A stretch of 17,050 nucleotides of DNA. Source: CAMYLY01 sp036397755. Lineage in GTDB: Bacteria > Gemmatimonadota > Gemmatimonadetes > Gemmatimonadales > GWC2-71-9. The notes under the pieces were generated by a model. The model was given only the letters and a program-made list of their open reading frames with translations, was not told where the DNA came from and did not search any database. Positions 7,353-14,959 of the stretch are shown here, one piece after another. A program made the position numbers and the translations under genes. The stretch spans positions 1 through 17,050 of the forward strand of contig DASWII010000041.1 in assembly GCA_036397755.1 (NCBI GenBank). Direction: 5' to 3'. Position 1 is the stretch's first letter. The number at the start of each line of letters is the position of its first letter.

Positions 7353-9827
7353 TCACTCGGCACGCAGTGGTGTCGTTGGATCCGCGCGCGCCGCACCGAG
7401 TGCTGGCTGCAAGCTGGCGCCGATCCCGGCGATCAGCACGATGCCCGCCACGACGGCGAGTAGCCGTGGGTCGGCCGGGTTGAGGCCGAACAACAGCGCG
7501 CGCATGGCCTTCCCCATGAGCACGCCCACAAGCAAGCCGACAGCGATCCCGCCCAGCAGCAATCGCCCTGCGTCGCGCAGGGTGCCGATCATCAGACGGG
7601 TCGGTGACGCCCCGAGCGCCAGTCGGACGCCGAACTCGCGCGCCCTACAGTGCATGGTGTACGCCAGCACGCCGAACATGCCCCCGACCGCGAGCACCAG
7701 TCCCACCCCGGCGAGTAGTGAGAATAGGGTTGCCAGGGCGACCTGAAGGCGGACCGACCGCCGCAGCGCCGTGGCAAGGGACATGGCGTCCGCGACGGTG
7801 ACCCCCCCATCCCCTCGTGTGATGCTCGGGGACAGGTCACGCAGGACGCTTGTGGGGTCACCTGCGACGCGGGCCAGAAGGTAGGTCTGGCGATCAGGAG
7901 TCAGACCGTAGGGCACGTGCACTTGCCCCCACGGGAGGGGTCCGTCCTCGTTGAGTGCCAGGATCATGTCCGCAGCGACACCGATGACTTCTAGCGAGAC
8001 CTCACCGGAATCCGTAAGCCACCGCACCGCCTGCCCCAACGCCGTCCCAGAGGGCCACAGTGCCTCCGCGACCGAATGGCTCACCACCGCCACGTGGCTC
8101 CCGTCGCCGGCTTCGGCGTCCGTGATCGCCCGACCGGCCAGGAGGGAGATCCCCATGGTGCGGAAGTACCCACCCCACACGCGATTCACCCAGTGGAATC
8201 CGGGAAGCTCGTCGCCCGACGCCGACGTGATATCACGGGCCGAGACGGCAAACATAGGAGACACCGGGGCGCCTCCCGCGGTCACTTGCTGCACGCCGGG
8301 CAGCGTTTCCAGAAGCCGGAGCGCACGGCGAACGCCATCGACACGCGGCACGCTGTCGGACACGGTCACCCTGACCGCCACCACCCCCTCCGGCTCGAAG
8401 CCCCGGTCAAGCCGGGCGCTGTGCGCGACCGTCGCGGAGACCAATGCCGCTCCGACGAGAAGCACGGTCGTGAACGTGACCTCGAGAGCGACGATCCGGC
8501 GAAGGCCCCCACGGCTCGTCGGGGAACTCCACAACTCGCGACCGGTTTGTAGCACTTGATGCAGGTCTTGCCGCAGCAGCCGCACGGCCGGCACGGCCGC
8601 CGCGACGATGCCGCTCAGGAGTGCCACCGCGGCGGCGAGCGGGAGCGCTCGCATGTCTGGACCCGGAATGACGAAGGCGAGGTCAGGGTCCAACCTACCA
8701 CGCACGATCGCGAGAGCGCCGGTGCACGCGAGTGCACCCAGTGCCCCACCGATTAGGACGAGGGCCGCGACCTCGCCGATATTCGCCGCCGCCAGCGACA
8801 ACGGCTTCGCCCCCAGCGCCACGCGGACGGCAGACTCTGTCTGACGCACCCTCGACCGCACCAGCGTGAGGCTCGCGACGTTGAGGGCTGCCACGCTCAG
8901 CAACGCCACCGACAGCGCGAGCATTGCGTAGACGAGCGCCCGTTCGGGCCCGAACAACGGAGGTCCCCGATACGGCGACACCTCGATGCGCACGGGCCGC
9001 GGTGGCGGGATATAGTCGACTTCGGGATCCATCAACAGACGCGCGGATGCGCGATCCCCTTCCGCATGGCGTCCCGCGATGGTCGTGGCGAGAGATTGGG
9101 CACGGTCGCGCGTCACGCCGGGGCGCAGCAGGGCGAGCGCCTGCGGGAAGTCCGTATTTCGAAGCTGCTCTCCGATGCCGTTACCGAGCGGAATGAAATA
9201 CCGGGTTCCGCGTCGCACCGGGAAGATCGCGGCCGAGTCCAGCACGCCGATCACCGTAAAGGTGCCGTTGAATCGGGTCTCGACCTTCCGTCCTACTACC
9301 GTGGGGTCGCGGCCAAACTCGTTGCGCCAGAAGCGGTGACTGAGGACCATGACGAGACCCTTGCCCGCCTCGTCTTCCTCGGGCGTGAAACTGCGGCCGA
9401 TCTCCAACCGCATGCCCAGTCGTGTCAGAAAGTCGTGCGGTGCCGCGACGCCTAGGGTCGAATACCGACCGTCGCCCAACGAGAGGGCCGCGTTGTCCCG
9501 GTACGGGAGCACCGCTTCGAACACGTCGGTGTGGGTTTGCAGATCTTCCAGCGCGCGGCGCGATACGTAATGCAGGAACCTCCCCAAATCGACCTCGTCC
9601 GGAAACACGCCGCTCTGCCGGAACTGCACCAAGCGCTCGGCAACGGGGTAGGGCAGCAGCGGTGCCACGCTCCTGAGCGCGAACGTGATTCCACCCGTCG
9701 CCGCACCCACGCCGAGGCCGCTGCACACGATGATGCCTACGGCGACGACGGGTGTCGGCCGCCAGCGGCGGAGGAGCGTGGTCATCGGTTCACAAAGGAT
9801 CCGTGCATTCGTGGCAATCATGAACAT
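7353..9827 (-). CDS. ABC transporter permease, duplicated FtsX/MacB type without its own ATPase (ADOP-like)
   Basis: An 824-residue inner-membrane protein when started at the ATG read from 9827, which has GGTGA five bases upstream. A second ATG at 9785 is possible, and the frame stays open to 9905. The layout is the duplicated permease plan. There is a first TM helix (PVVAVGIIVCSGLGVGAA, about 26-43), a MacB-type periplasmic domain (about 60-290) and a first FtsX block of three helices (about 300-420, with 'RQTESAVRVALGA'). A second TM helix (about 443-465), second periplasmic domain and second FtsX block (about 695-815, 'CRAREFGVRLALGASPTRL') follow. Both 'E.avR.ALGA' coupling loops, which contact the ATPase, are intact. 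No ABC ATPase gene is nearby, matching the acidobacterial 'duplicated orphan permease' class, which probably borrows an ATPase encoded elsewhere. The substrate is unknown; MacB relatives act on peptides, macrolides or lipoproteins. Confidence 0.88.
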   Translation of the reverse strand: MFMIATNARILCEPMTTLLRRWRPTPVVAVGIIVCSGLGVGAATGGITFALRSVAPLLPYPVAERLVQFRQSGVFPDEVDLGRFLHYVSRRALEDLQTHTDVFEAVLPYRDNAALSLGDGRYSTLGVAAPHDFLTRLGMRLEIGRSFTPEEDEAGKGLVMVLSHRFWRNEFGRDPTVVGRKVETRFNGTFTVIGVLDSAAIFPVRRGTRYFIPLGNGIGEQLRNTDFPQALALLRPGVTRDRAQSLATTIAGRHAEGDRASARLLMDPEVDYIPPPRPVRIEVSPYRGPPLFGPERALVYAMLALSVALLSVAALNVASLTLVRSRVRQTESAVRVALGAKPLSLAAANIGEVAALVLIGGALGALACTGALAIVRGRLDPDLAFVIPGPDMRALPLAAAVALLSGIVAAAVPAVRLLRQDLHQVLQTGRELWSSPTSRGGLRRIVALEVTFTTVLLVGAALVSATVAHSARLDRGFEPEGVVAVRVTVSDSVPRVDGVRRALRLLETLPGVQQVTAGGAPVSPMFAVSARDITSASGDELPGFHWVNRVWGGYFRTMGISLLAGRAITDAEAGDGSHVAVVSHSVAEALWPSGTALGQAVRWLTDSGEVSLEVIGVAADMILALNEDGPLPWGQVHVPYGLTPDRQTYLLARVAGDPTSVLRDLSPSITRGDGGVTVADAMSLATALRRSVRLQVALATLFSLLAGVGLVLAVGGMFGVLAYTMHCRAREFGVRLALGASPTRLMIGTLRDAGRLLLGGIAVGLLVGVLMGKAMRALLFGLNPADPRLLAVVAGIVLIAGIGASLQPALGAARADPTTPLRAE

Positions 9828-10190
9828 TGCCGTCACCGAAGTTGGCCTCACTGGCCCACCGCACACAACCTGGTGTGGGTGAGGTGGACCCGCTCTCCGG
9901 CTCACAATGAGCGCGCCGCGTGCGGGCCGTCAAACGTCCTTCCCGGCGCTCGGACCCAGAGGCGCCGGTGCCGATCGGTCCGTCGCTTAGGCCGGTCGGT
10001 CCCGGCCACCTGTCCACAGAATGTCTTCGTATCAACTCGGGTGGTGGGGACAATCGCCGCAGCGCCACAACTTCAAGGACGATGCTTTCGTCAACCTCCG
10101 GATCTTCGCTCGACTCGCGGCGCGTTTGTATGCGCTGAAGTGCTTCTTCACAGGTCCGTGACTGGGCGTTGCTGTCTCAACACGCAGCCG
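9828..10190. other. intergenic stretch between GH3 gene and permease, nothing firm
   Basis: About 360 bases separate two minus-strand genes. No convincing frame or RNA gene is present. One perfect 6-bp dyad, GGCCGG-TCGGTC-CCGGCC (9990-10007), lies within a repeat-rich GGTCGGTCC/GATCGGTCC patch. It lacks a T-run and is not called a terminator. Confidence 0.45.
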
Positions 10191-12869
10191 CTACCGTGGC
10201 AACTCGATGCGGCGGCCGACGATCTCGAACTGTCCGGTCACGACCGATGTGGTCACCGCGTCCGCCAGACCCGTGAAACCGGGCTGCTTCCCGCCCACGC
10301 TGACCTCGAACAGGCCGGGCTCGACGACACGATTCCCCGCATCCTCGATCACCGAGAGCTGCCGCGGGGTGATCCGGAATTCGACGTGCTGGATCTCGCC
10401 AGGTTCCAAGAACACGCGCCGCACCCCCGCCAGCGATCGGATGGGCACGGGAACGGAGGCCTCGACGTCAGTCACGTAGAGTTGGACGACCTCTTCTCCC
10501 GCCAGCGCTCCAACGTTGCCCACCACCACGGACAGCGTCACGTCTTCGCCCGCCGGCACGCTGGCGGGAAGATCGAGATGGCCGTACGCAAACGTTGTGT
10601 AGCTCAGTCCATGGCCGAACGGGAACAACGGATCGCCGTCGAAGTACCGGTAGGTGCGGCCCGCCATGTCATAGTTCGTGAACGGCGGCAGCTGTTCCAC
10701 CGACCGGTAGAACGTCACCGGTAGCCGGCCGGCCGGGTTGACGTCACCAAAGAGGATGTCGGCGATCGCGGTTCCGGCCGCCTGCCCAGGGTACCACGCC
10801 TCAACGATCGCGGGTACGTGCTCGGCCGCCCAGTTGACGGACAACGCACTACCGTTCAGCAGGACCAGTACGACCGGCTTGTCGAGCGCCACGATGTCGC
10901 GAATCAACGTCTCCTGCGGTTCGGGCAGTCCGATGTCGATACGGTCGCCGCCCGTAAACCCCGGTACCTCGACACGCATCTCCTCGCCTTCCAGCCGCGG
11001 GGAGAGGCCCATGAACATGATCACCGCGTCGGCCTGCCGCGCCGCCTCGAGCGCGGCCTGACGCAGACCTGGATCGGGCTTCGCCCACACCAGCTGGATG
11101 ATCGCATCCGCGCGCCGATCGAAGTATTCGACGCGGATGTCCCGCGGCACGCCGGCCCGGAGATTCACGTATTCCCACTGGGTCATGATCACGTGTCGGT
11201 CCGAATACTCGACGAACAAGGAGTCGTCGAGGAACAGGCGGGCTCCGCCGAAAATCCTGACGCCAAGGGCGTAGCGCCCGGATGTCGGCGGCACCAGCGT
11301 GCCCGACCATCGCACCGAGAAGCTGTCGCGGGGCATGCCTGCCACCGGGGCTTCGTCCCACCAGGCGAAGTCCACGACCGGGTCGACCCTCGTGGCCACG
11401 GGCTCGCCCTCGAATCGATGGTTTCCGAAGTAGGTGGCCGTGAGTCCCCGTTCAGCGGCTTCGGGCCCGGCCGGCACGAGGGCCGTCGAGGGGATCACCT
11501 CGAACGAGGGCATGTCCTCGACGACGTCGCTGCCTCTGGCGAACAGCACCCTCGTATCGGGTGAGACCGCTCGCCTGATGCCTTCAAGCGGGGTGATGGG
11601 GTCGGATGGCACGCCGTTGTAGTTCCCCAGCAGCACGTCCACGTCGGTGGCGTTCGGCCCAATGACCGCGACGGTCCCGAGATCCTTGCCAAGCGGCAAC
11701 ACGCCGTCGTTCTTGAGCAACACGATGGACTTGCGCGTCGCCTCGAGAGCCAGCTCCCGGTGCGCCCGCGAATCGTTCACGCCGTAGGGAATCGCCGCGT
11801 ACGGCACCCGTTCCGGTGGATCGAACATCCCAAGCCTGAAGCGAACACGGAGGAGGCGCGCGAGAGCCACATCGATCTGCGGTTCGGTGATCAGCCCCTG
11901 ATGAACGGCCGTCACCAGACTGTCGAACGTCACACCGCAGTTGAGATCGGTCCCCGCGATCACACTCACCGCGGCGGCCTCCTGCGGCGTCTCGACGATC
12001 TCGTGCGTGTTGTAGATGTCCATGACCGCCCAGCAGTCGGACACCACGTATCCCGTGAATCCCCACTCGCCTCGCAAGATCTGCCCCAGGAGCTCGTCGC
12101 TGGCACAGCATGCGTCGCCGCGGAACCGGTTGTAGGCGCACATCACGGACTGCGCACCGGCCTCGACGACGGTCGCCCGGAAGGCCGGCAAGTAGGTCTC
12201 CCGCAGGTCGCGCTCGCTCACGACCGCGTCGAACGTGTGGCGGTCCGGCTCCGGTCCGCTATGAACGGCGTAATGCTTCGGCGTGGCCACCGTCTTGAGA
12301 TAGCGTGGATCGTCACCCTGCATCCCGCGGACGAACTGGATCCCCAGCTGTCCCGTCAGGTACGGGTCCTCACCGAACGTCTCCATCCCCCGCCCCCACC
12401 GGGGGTCGCGGAAGATGTTGATATTGGGCGACCAGAAGGTGAGGCCCTCGTAAATGCCCCGTCTCCCCTGTCGCACCGACTCGTGGTACTTGGCGCGAGC
12501 CTCGTCCGAGATCACCGTGGCGACCCGTAACATCAAGTCGGTATCAAACGTCGCGGCGAGTCCGATCGCCTGCGGAAACACCGTGGCACGACCGGCCCGG
12601 GCCACACCGTGGAGTGCCTCGTTCCACCAGTTGTACTCGGGGATCCCGAGGCGCGGTACGGCATCGGCGTCGTACAGCATCTGACCGACTTTCTCCTCGA
12701 GCGTGAGGCGGGACAGGAGGTCCTGCACCCTTGTATCGAGCGGCAGATCGGGATTCAGATACGGCAGGTGGCCCTCGGTGGGACTCGGCACCGTCGGCGC
12801 GGCTTGGGCACAGGCGAGAGTGGCGCAGGTCACCGAGGCAACGGCGCCGGCTCGGCTGAACGGATGCAT
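10191..12869 (-). CDS. glycoside hydrolase family 3 beta-glucosidase/beta-xylosidase with PA14 insert
   Basis: An 892-residue secreted enzyme that should remove sugars from non-reducing ends of beta-linked oligosaccharides or glycosides. The start is firm: GGAGG lies seven bases before the ATG. Residues 1-24 are an export signal (ATLACAQA; a lipid anchor at Cys20 is possible). The N-terminal (alpha/beta)8-type domain spans about 45-345, with WSPNINIFRDPRWGRGMETFGEDP (145-168), the substrate-binding KHY (198-200) and the nucleophile Asp278 in GYVVSDCW. The second domain carries the expected acid/base Glu in LEGEE (about 627), followed by GFTGGDR. A PA14 domain (about 474-598; GLTATYFGN, VRWSGTLVPPTSGRYALGV, LFLDDSLFVEY) is inserted in this domain, as in known GH3-PA14 enzymes, where it shapes the substrate pocket. 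A fibronectin-III-like domain ends the protein (about 765-870). All catalytic elements are present. Glucose versus xylose preference cannot be read from sequence alone. Confidence 0.93.
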   Translation of the reverse strand: MHPFSRAGAVASVTCATLACAQAAPTVPSPTEGHLPYLNPDLPLDTRVQDLLSRLTLEEKVGQMLYDADAVPRLGIPEYNWWNEALHGVARAGRATVFPQAIGLAATFDTDLMLRVATVISDEARAKYHESVRQGRRGIYEGLTFWSPNINIFRDPRWGRGMETFGEDPYLTGQLGIQFVRGMQGDDPRYLKTVATPKHYAVHSGPEPDRHTFDAVVSERDLRETYLPAFRATVVEAGAQSVMCAYNRFRGDACCASDELLGQILRGEWGFTGYVVSDCWAVMDIYNTHEIVETPQEAAAVSVIAGTDLNCGVTFDSLVTAVHQGLITEPQIDVALARLLRVRFRLGMFDPPERVPYAAIPYGVNDSRAHRELALEATRKSIVLLKNDGVLPLGKDLGTVAVIGPNATDVDVLLGNYNGVPSDPITPLEGIRRAVSPDTRVLFARGSDVVEDMPSFEVIPSTALVPAGPEAAERGLTATYFGNHRFEGEPVATRVDPVVDFAWWDEAPVAGMPRDSFSVRWSGTLVPPTSGRYALGVRIFGGARLFLDDSLFVEYSDRHVIMTQWEYVNLRAGVPRDIRVEYFDRRADAIIQLVWAKPDPGLRQAALEAARQADAVIMFMGLSPRLEGEEMRVEVPGFTGGDRIDIGLPEPQETLIRDIVALDKPVVLVLLNGSALSVNWAAEHVPAIVEAWYPGQAAGTAIADILFGDVNPAGRLPVTFYRSVEQLPPFTNYDMAGRTYRYFDGDPLFPFGHGLSYTTFAYGHLDLPASVPAGEDVTLSVVVGNVGALAGEEVVQLYVTDVEASVPVPIRSLAGVRRVFLEPGEIQHVEFRITPRQLSVIEDAGNRVVEPGLFEVSVGGKQPGFTGLADAVTTSVVTGQFEIVGRRIELPR

Positions 12870-13360
12870 GGACGGACCTCCTCACGGGGCATCTCGGTTC
12901 GATGGCAAATATGCCGCTTGCGCGGGCGCCGTCCACTCGGCCCGCGACTGCGCTTGCCGTCGCGGCTCACCGGCCTACACGTTAGTGCATAGACTGCCCG
13001 CTACTCTCGACGACAATGGGCTGTTGTCCACGGACAAACGGCGGTTGTAAGCGGACCCGTGGCAGCCCAGAACGTCATTCTGGCAAGTGGTTGCCGCCGG
13101 GCGAACTCGACGCCGGTCATCCCCGGCGTCCGGGCGTTCCGCAGCGCTGACGCCGTGGCCGCCGGGCTACGCGCGCCCTCCCCTGGCCGCGTTTGGCCCG
13201 CCGTCAATGCGGAAACGAACTTCTGCGACACTACACTGGTGGCATGGCCGCACTCCTGGTACGTACACCTTCCTCCTCACCGCGCCGATCCGTCACCAGT
13301 CCGCAAGGCCCAACGCATCCCTCGTGACTGTAAGCCATTGCTACGAAGCAGTATAGACAA
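12870..13360. other. intergenic stretch upstream of GH3 and hipB genes, one bulged inverted repeat
   Basis: No convincing coding frame is seen in about 490 bases; the frames present are high-GC shadows. A nested inverted repeat lies at 13018-13068: GGGCTG pairs with CAGCCC and CCACGG with CCGTGG across a four-base bulge. Inside it is a competing perfect dyad, TTGTCC-AC-GGACAA (13024-13037). Its role is unknown. Promoters for the two divergent neighbours must lie here and in the following AT-richer part. Confidence 0.45.
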
Positions 13361-13376
13361 GTTACGTATAGGGTTC
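13361..13376 (+). promoter_or_regulatory. operator-like site 1 of the hipBA module
   Basis: GTTACGTATAGGGTTC, first of three near-identical 16-bp sites ahead of the hipB-like gene. It forms an inverted pair with site 2, and the TTGACA box lies between them. Confidence 0.55.
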
Positions 13377-13378
13377 TC

Positions 13379-13406
13379 TTGACAGATATCGGAAGCTTAG
13401 TACCCT
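13379..13406 (+). promoter_or_regulatory. candidate promoter for the hipB-like gene
   Basis: A perfect -35 box TTGACA (13379-13384) is followed after 16 bases by TACCCT (13401-13406), a poor -10 match; overlapping TATAT could serve instead. It sits between and overlaps the two inverted operator-like sites, the expected layout for an autoregulated antitoxin promoter. It would give a leader of about 150 bases. The -35 box is clear; the -10 box is uncertain. Confidence 0.35.
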
Positions 13407-13415
13407 ATATGTAAC
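13400..13415 (-). promoter_or_regulatory. operator-like site 2 of the hipBA module (inverted)
   Basis: GTACCCTATATGTAAC on the plus strand reads GTTACATATAGGGTAC on the minus strand. It differs from site 1 at two of 16 positions and overlaps the candidate -10 region. Confidence 0.55.
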
Positions 13416-13489
13416 ATCTGGTGGATCAAGCCAGGCTCCAACTAGGCTGATTGAAGACGTAAAGATCACTATGACAAAGCGTTACTCTT

Positions 13490-13505
13490 GTAACAAAAAG
13501 GGTAC
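13490..13505 (+). promoter_or_regulatory. operator-like site 3 of the hipBA module
   Basis: GTAACAAAAAGGGTAC fits the shared pattern GTWACRWAWAGGGTWC of sites 1 and 2. It is joined on its left to a small perfect dyad GTTAC-TCTT-GTAAC (13481-13494), so the site may be a composite. It lies about 57 bases before the chosen hipB start. Confidence 0.5.
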
Positions 13506-13561
13506 CTACTCCACCATCCCAGGCAACTTGTTCCTTTTACGTGCACCTCGAGGCTGAGCAA

Positions 13562-13804
13562 ATGCAGGTCCAGAGCATGAGGGAGCTAGGCAGGCAGATT
13601 CGCGCTCGACGGCGGGAGGTCGACCTCACAGCGGCCGAGGTCGCCCAGCTCGCGCGCGTCAGCAGGCGACTCCTACTGGAGGTTGAACAAGGGAAGCGAC
13701 CGAATGCCGGGTTTGCCAACGTGCTTCGCGTCCTGGAAGTGCTTGGCCTGCGCTTGGACGTTACTCCACGCGGCCTTCCCGGTACCCATGCTGGACCACG
13801 TTAG
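13562..13804 (+). CDS. hipB: HipB-like XRE-family antitoxin/transcriptional repressor
   Basis: An 80-residue helix-turn-helix protein starting at ATG 13562 (GAGG nine bases upstream). A GTG at 13541 or ATG at 13577 is also possible, since the family motif begins only at RELGRQIRARR. The HTH reads LGRQIRARRREVDLTAAEVAQLARVSRRLLLEVEQGKRPNAGFANVLRVLEVLGLRLDV. The 'SRRLLLEVEQGKRPNAGxxxVLRVLExLGLRL' pattern is the signature of short HipB-type antitoxins paired with HipA kinases. In known modules HipB binds operators in its own promoter and holds HipA inactive. Here three similar 16-bp sites precede the gene. Its stop codon (TAG 13802-13804) overlaps the GTG start of the hipA-like gene by one base, so the two are translationally coupled. 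The gene looks intact and may still act as a repressor although its partner is truncated. Confidence 0.85.
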   Translation: MQVQSMRELGRQIRARRREVDLTAAEVAQLARVSRRLLLEVEQGKRPNAGFANVLRVLEVLGLRLDVTPRGLPGTHAGPR

Positions 13805-14442
13805 TGCTGTCCGTGTACCTGCATGACAGGCCCGTAGGAAGCGTCGAGAAGCGGGGTGCGGGCATACGTTTCACATACGCTGAGGCTGCCGTCGAGGATC
13901 CCGCGACCCCCGCGCTCTCGATTTCCCTGCCGAAGAGACCTGAGCCCTACTCAGACCGCTACGCCAGCCCTTACTTTAAAAATTTGCTTCCCGAGCAGGC
14001 CTACCGAGGGTTGGTAGCAGTTGCTGCGGGCACGACTCCCGGCGACAGCGCGGCGTTGCTGGGGGTGGTCGGTGCTGAATGCCCTGGCGCCGTGTCGATC
14101 TGGCCATACGACAAGACACCTCCGATCGTCCACGAGTATCAGTCCCTGAGTGAGGAGAATCTGGGCGCACTGTTTACCGCGTCCGGTCGGCCTCGCTTGG
14201 GGAACGCGATTGCGCGAGGGCGTCTGTCCCTCCCCGGTGTCCAGGAAAAGATCGCCCTCCTCAGGCAACCCGATGGAAGCTGGAAACTGCCAGTGAATGG
14301 TGCGGTAACCAGCCACATCCTGAAGCAGCCCACCGGAGTTACACCTTTGGTGCCTGAAGTTGCGGAGCGGACACGCTTCGCCAACTTATGGCATGCTCTC
14401 GGAACCGGTCCTCCTGTACGACGGGACCTGCGGATTCTGTAG
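13804..14442 (+). pseudogene. hipA: HipA-like kinase, N-terminal half only
   Basis: A 212-residue product from a GTG start overlapping the hipB stop. Residues 1-100 are the HipA N-terminal subdomain (VGSVEKRGAGIRFTYAEAA, ALSISLPKRPEPYSD, SPYFKNLLPE, LLGVVGAECPGAVSIWP). Residues about 137-155 hold the Gly-rich loop with the regulatory Ser (RLSLPGVQEKIALL, Ser142). HILKQP at 171-176 supplies the ATP-binding lysine equivalent to Lys181 of E. coli HipA. After about residue 183 homology stops. The tail (VAERTRFANLWHALG...) is the out-of-frame start of the next gene, and the frame ends inside that gene. Full HipA is about 410-440 residues, so the catalytic-loop Asp and the metal-binding Asp are both absent. 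It cannot phosphorylate targets as a normal HipA would. It could be a decay product or a regulatory stump that still binds HipB; decay is more likely. Confidence 0.8.
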
Positions 14443-14794
14443 CGGGATCGTCCAATTCGTCCTCCGACGAGACCGGAAGGCAACGCTCAAGTTCGCGGCG
14501 CTCGACGGCGACTTCGCCGTCCGCGTGCGGCGCGCGTTCCCTCAGCTCCACGGCGTGGACTCGATGGTGTGGGTGGATGAGGGAATGCGGCGCGTATTCG
14601 TCCGATCCGCGGCGGCACTACAGATCGCGCGGTACCTCGGAGGGGCATGGCGTCTCGCCGCCGCGTGGGCGATCGTGCCGGGGCCGCTCAGGGACCGGCT
14701 CTACGACCTGGTAGCACGGCACAGGCACCACCTCACCGTGCGCCAAGCCGCGTGCTTCGTCCCCGGACCCGACGTGCTGCACCGCTTCCTGTAG
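14393..14794 (+). CDS. DCC-family (DUF393) thiol-disulfide oxidoreductase-like protein
   Basis: A 133-residue protein with the family opening MLSEPVLLYDGTCGFCSGIVQFVLRRD. The CxxC pair (Cys13, Cys16) in a thioredoxin-like position is the hallmark of the DCC/DUF393 family, thought to act in thiol redox reactions. Further matches are LKFAALDGDFAV, DSMVWVDEGMRRVFVRSAAALQIARYLGG, the aromatic VPGPLRDRLYDLVARHRHHL and a late Cys at about 123. Length is normal, so the gene appears complete. The ATG at 14393 starts just before the conserved strand; no good ribosome site precedes it, and a TTG at 14360 would add 11 residues. The first 50 bases overlap the out-of-frame tail of the truncated hipA. The original promoter and ribosome site were therefore probably replaced when the hipA C-terminus was lost, and expression may now depend on the hipBA promoter. 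Confidence 0.85.
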   Translation: MLSEPVLLYDGTCGFCSGIVQFVLRRDRKATLKFAALDGDFAVRVRRAFPQLHGVDSMVWVDEGMRRVFVRSAAALQIARYLGGAWRLAAAWAIVPGPLRDRLYDLVARHRHHLTVRQAACFVPGPDVLHRFL

Positions 14795-14795
14795 G

Positions 14796-14945
14796 CGGAG
14801 GTCGCATGTCCGTCCGCAAGTCAGCCGGGTGTTGAAGGGCTTGGAGGACGATGGCGTCCTCGCCCGCGAAGCTACCGGACGCTTCCGGCTGAAGAACTCG
14901 CGGCCGGTCCGTGACCACCGGGGGTCTATTGGGACAGCCGGTTGA
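14796..14945 (+). pseudogene. winged-helix DNA-binding domain remnant
   Basis: Frame 14796-14945 has no start codon and ends at TGA. It includes QVSRVLKGLEDDGVLAREA followed by TGRFRLKN (about 14817-14901). This has the recognition-helix plus wing pattern of winged-helix regulators ('xVSRVLKxLExxGLLxRxxxGRYRL'), as in Crp/Fnr, ArsR/MarR-like or IclR-type proteins. Only about 30 residues match; everything upstream is replaced by the DCC gene. It is most likely the 3' scrap of a lost regulator gene. The family cannot be fixed from so little. Confidence 0.5.
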
Positions 14946-14959
14946 AATTCCCTATTCCG

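Noticed and set aside
9990..10007. GGCCGG-TCGGTC-CCGGCC dyad as terminator of the GH3 gene
   Set aside because: It lies about 180 bases beyond the stop and has no T-run on the minus strand; short GC dyads are expected by chance here.
10818..11564. Long plus-strand frame antisense to the GH3 gene
   Set aside because: It is a mirror frame caused by GC-rich codon use; the minus-strand frame contains all GH3 catalytic motifs.
13059..13382. 107-residue plus-strand frame between the GH3 and hipB genes
   Set aside because: Composition is typical of a high-GC shadow frame, there is no ribosome site, and it runs into the hipB operator and promoter region.
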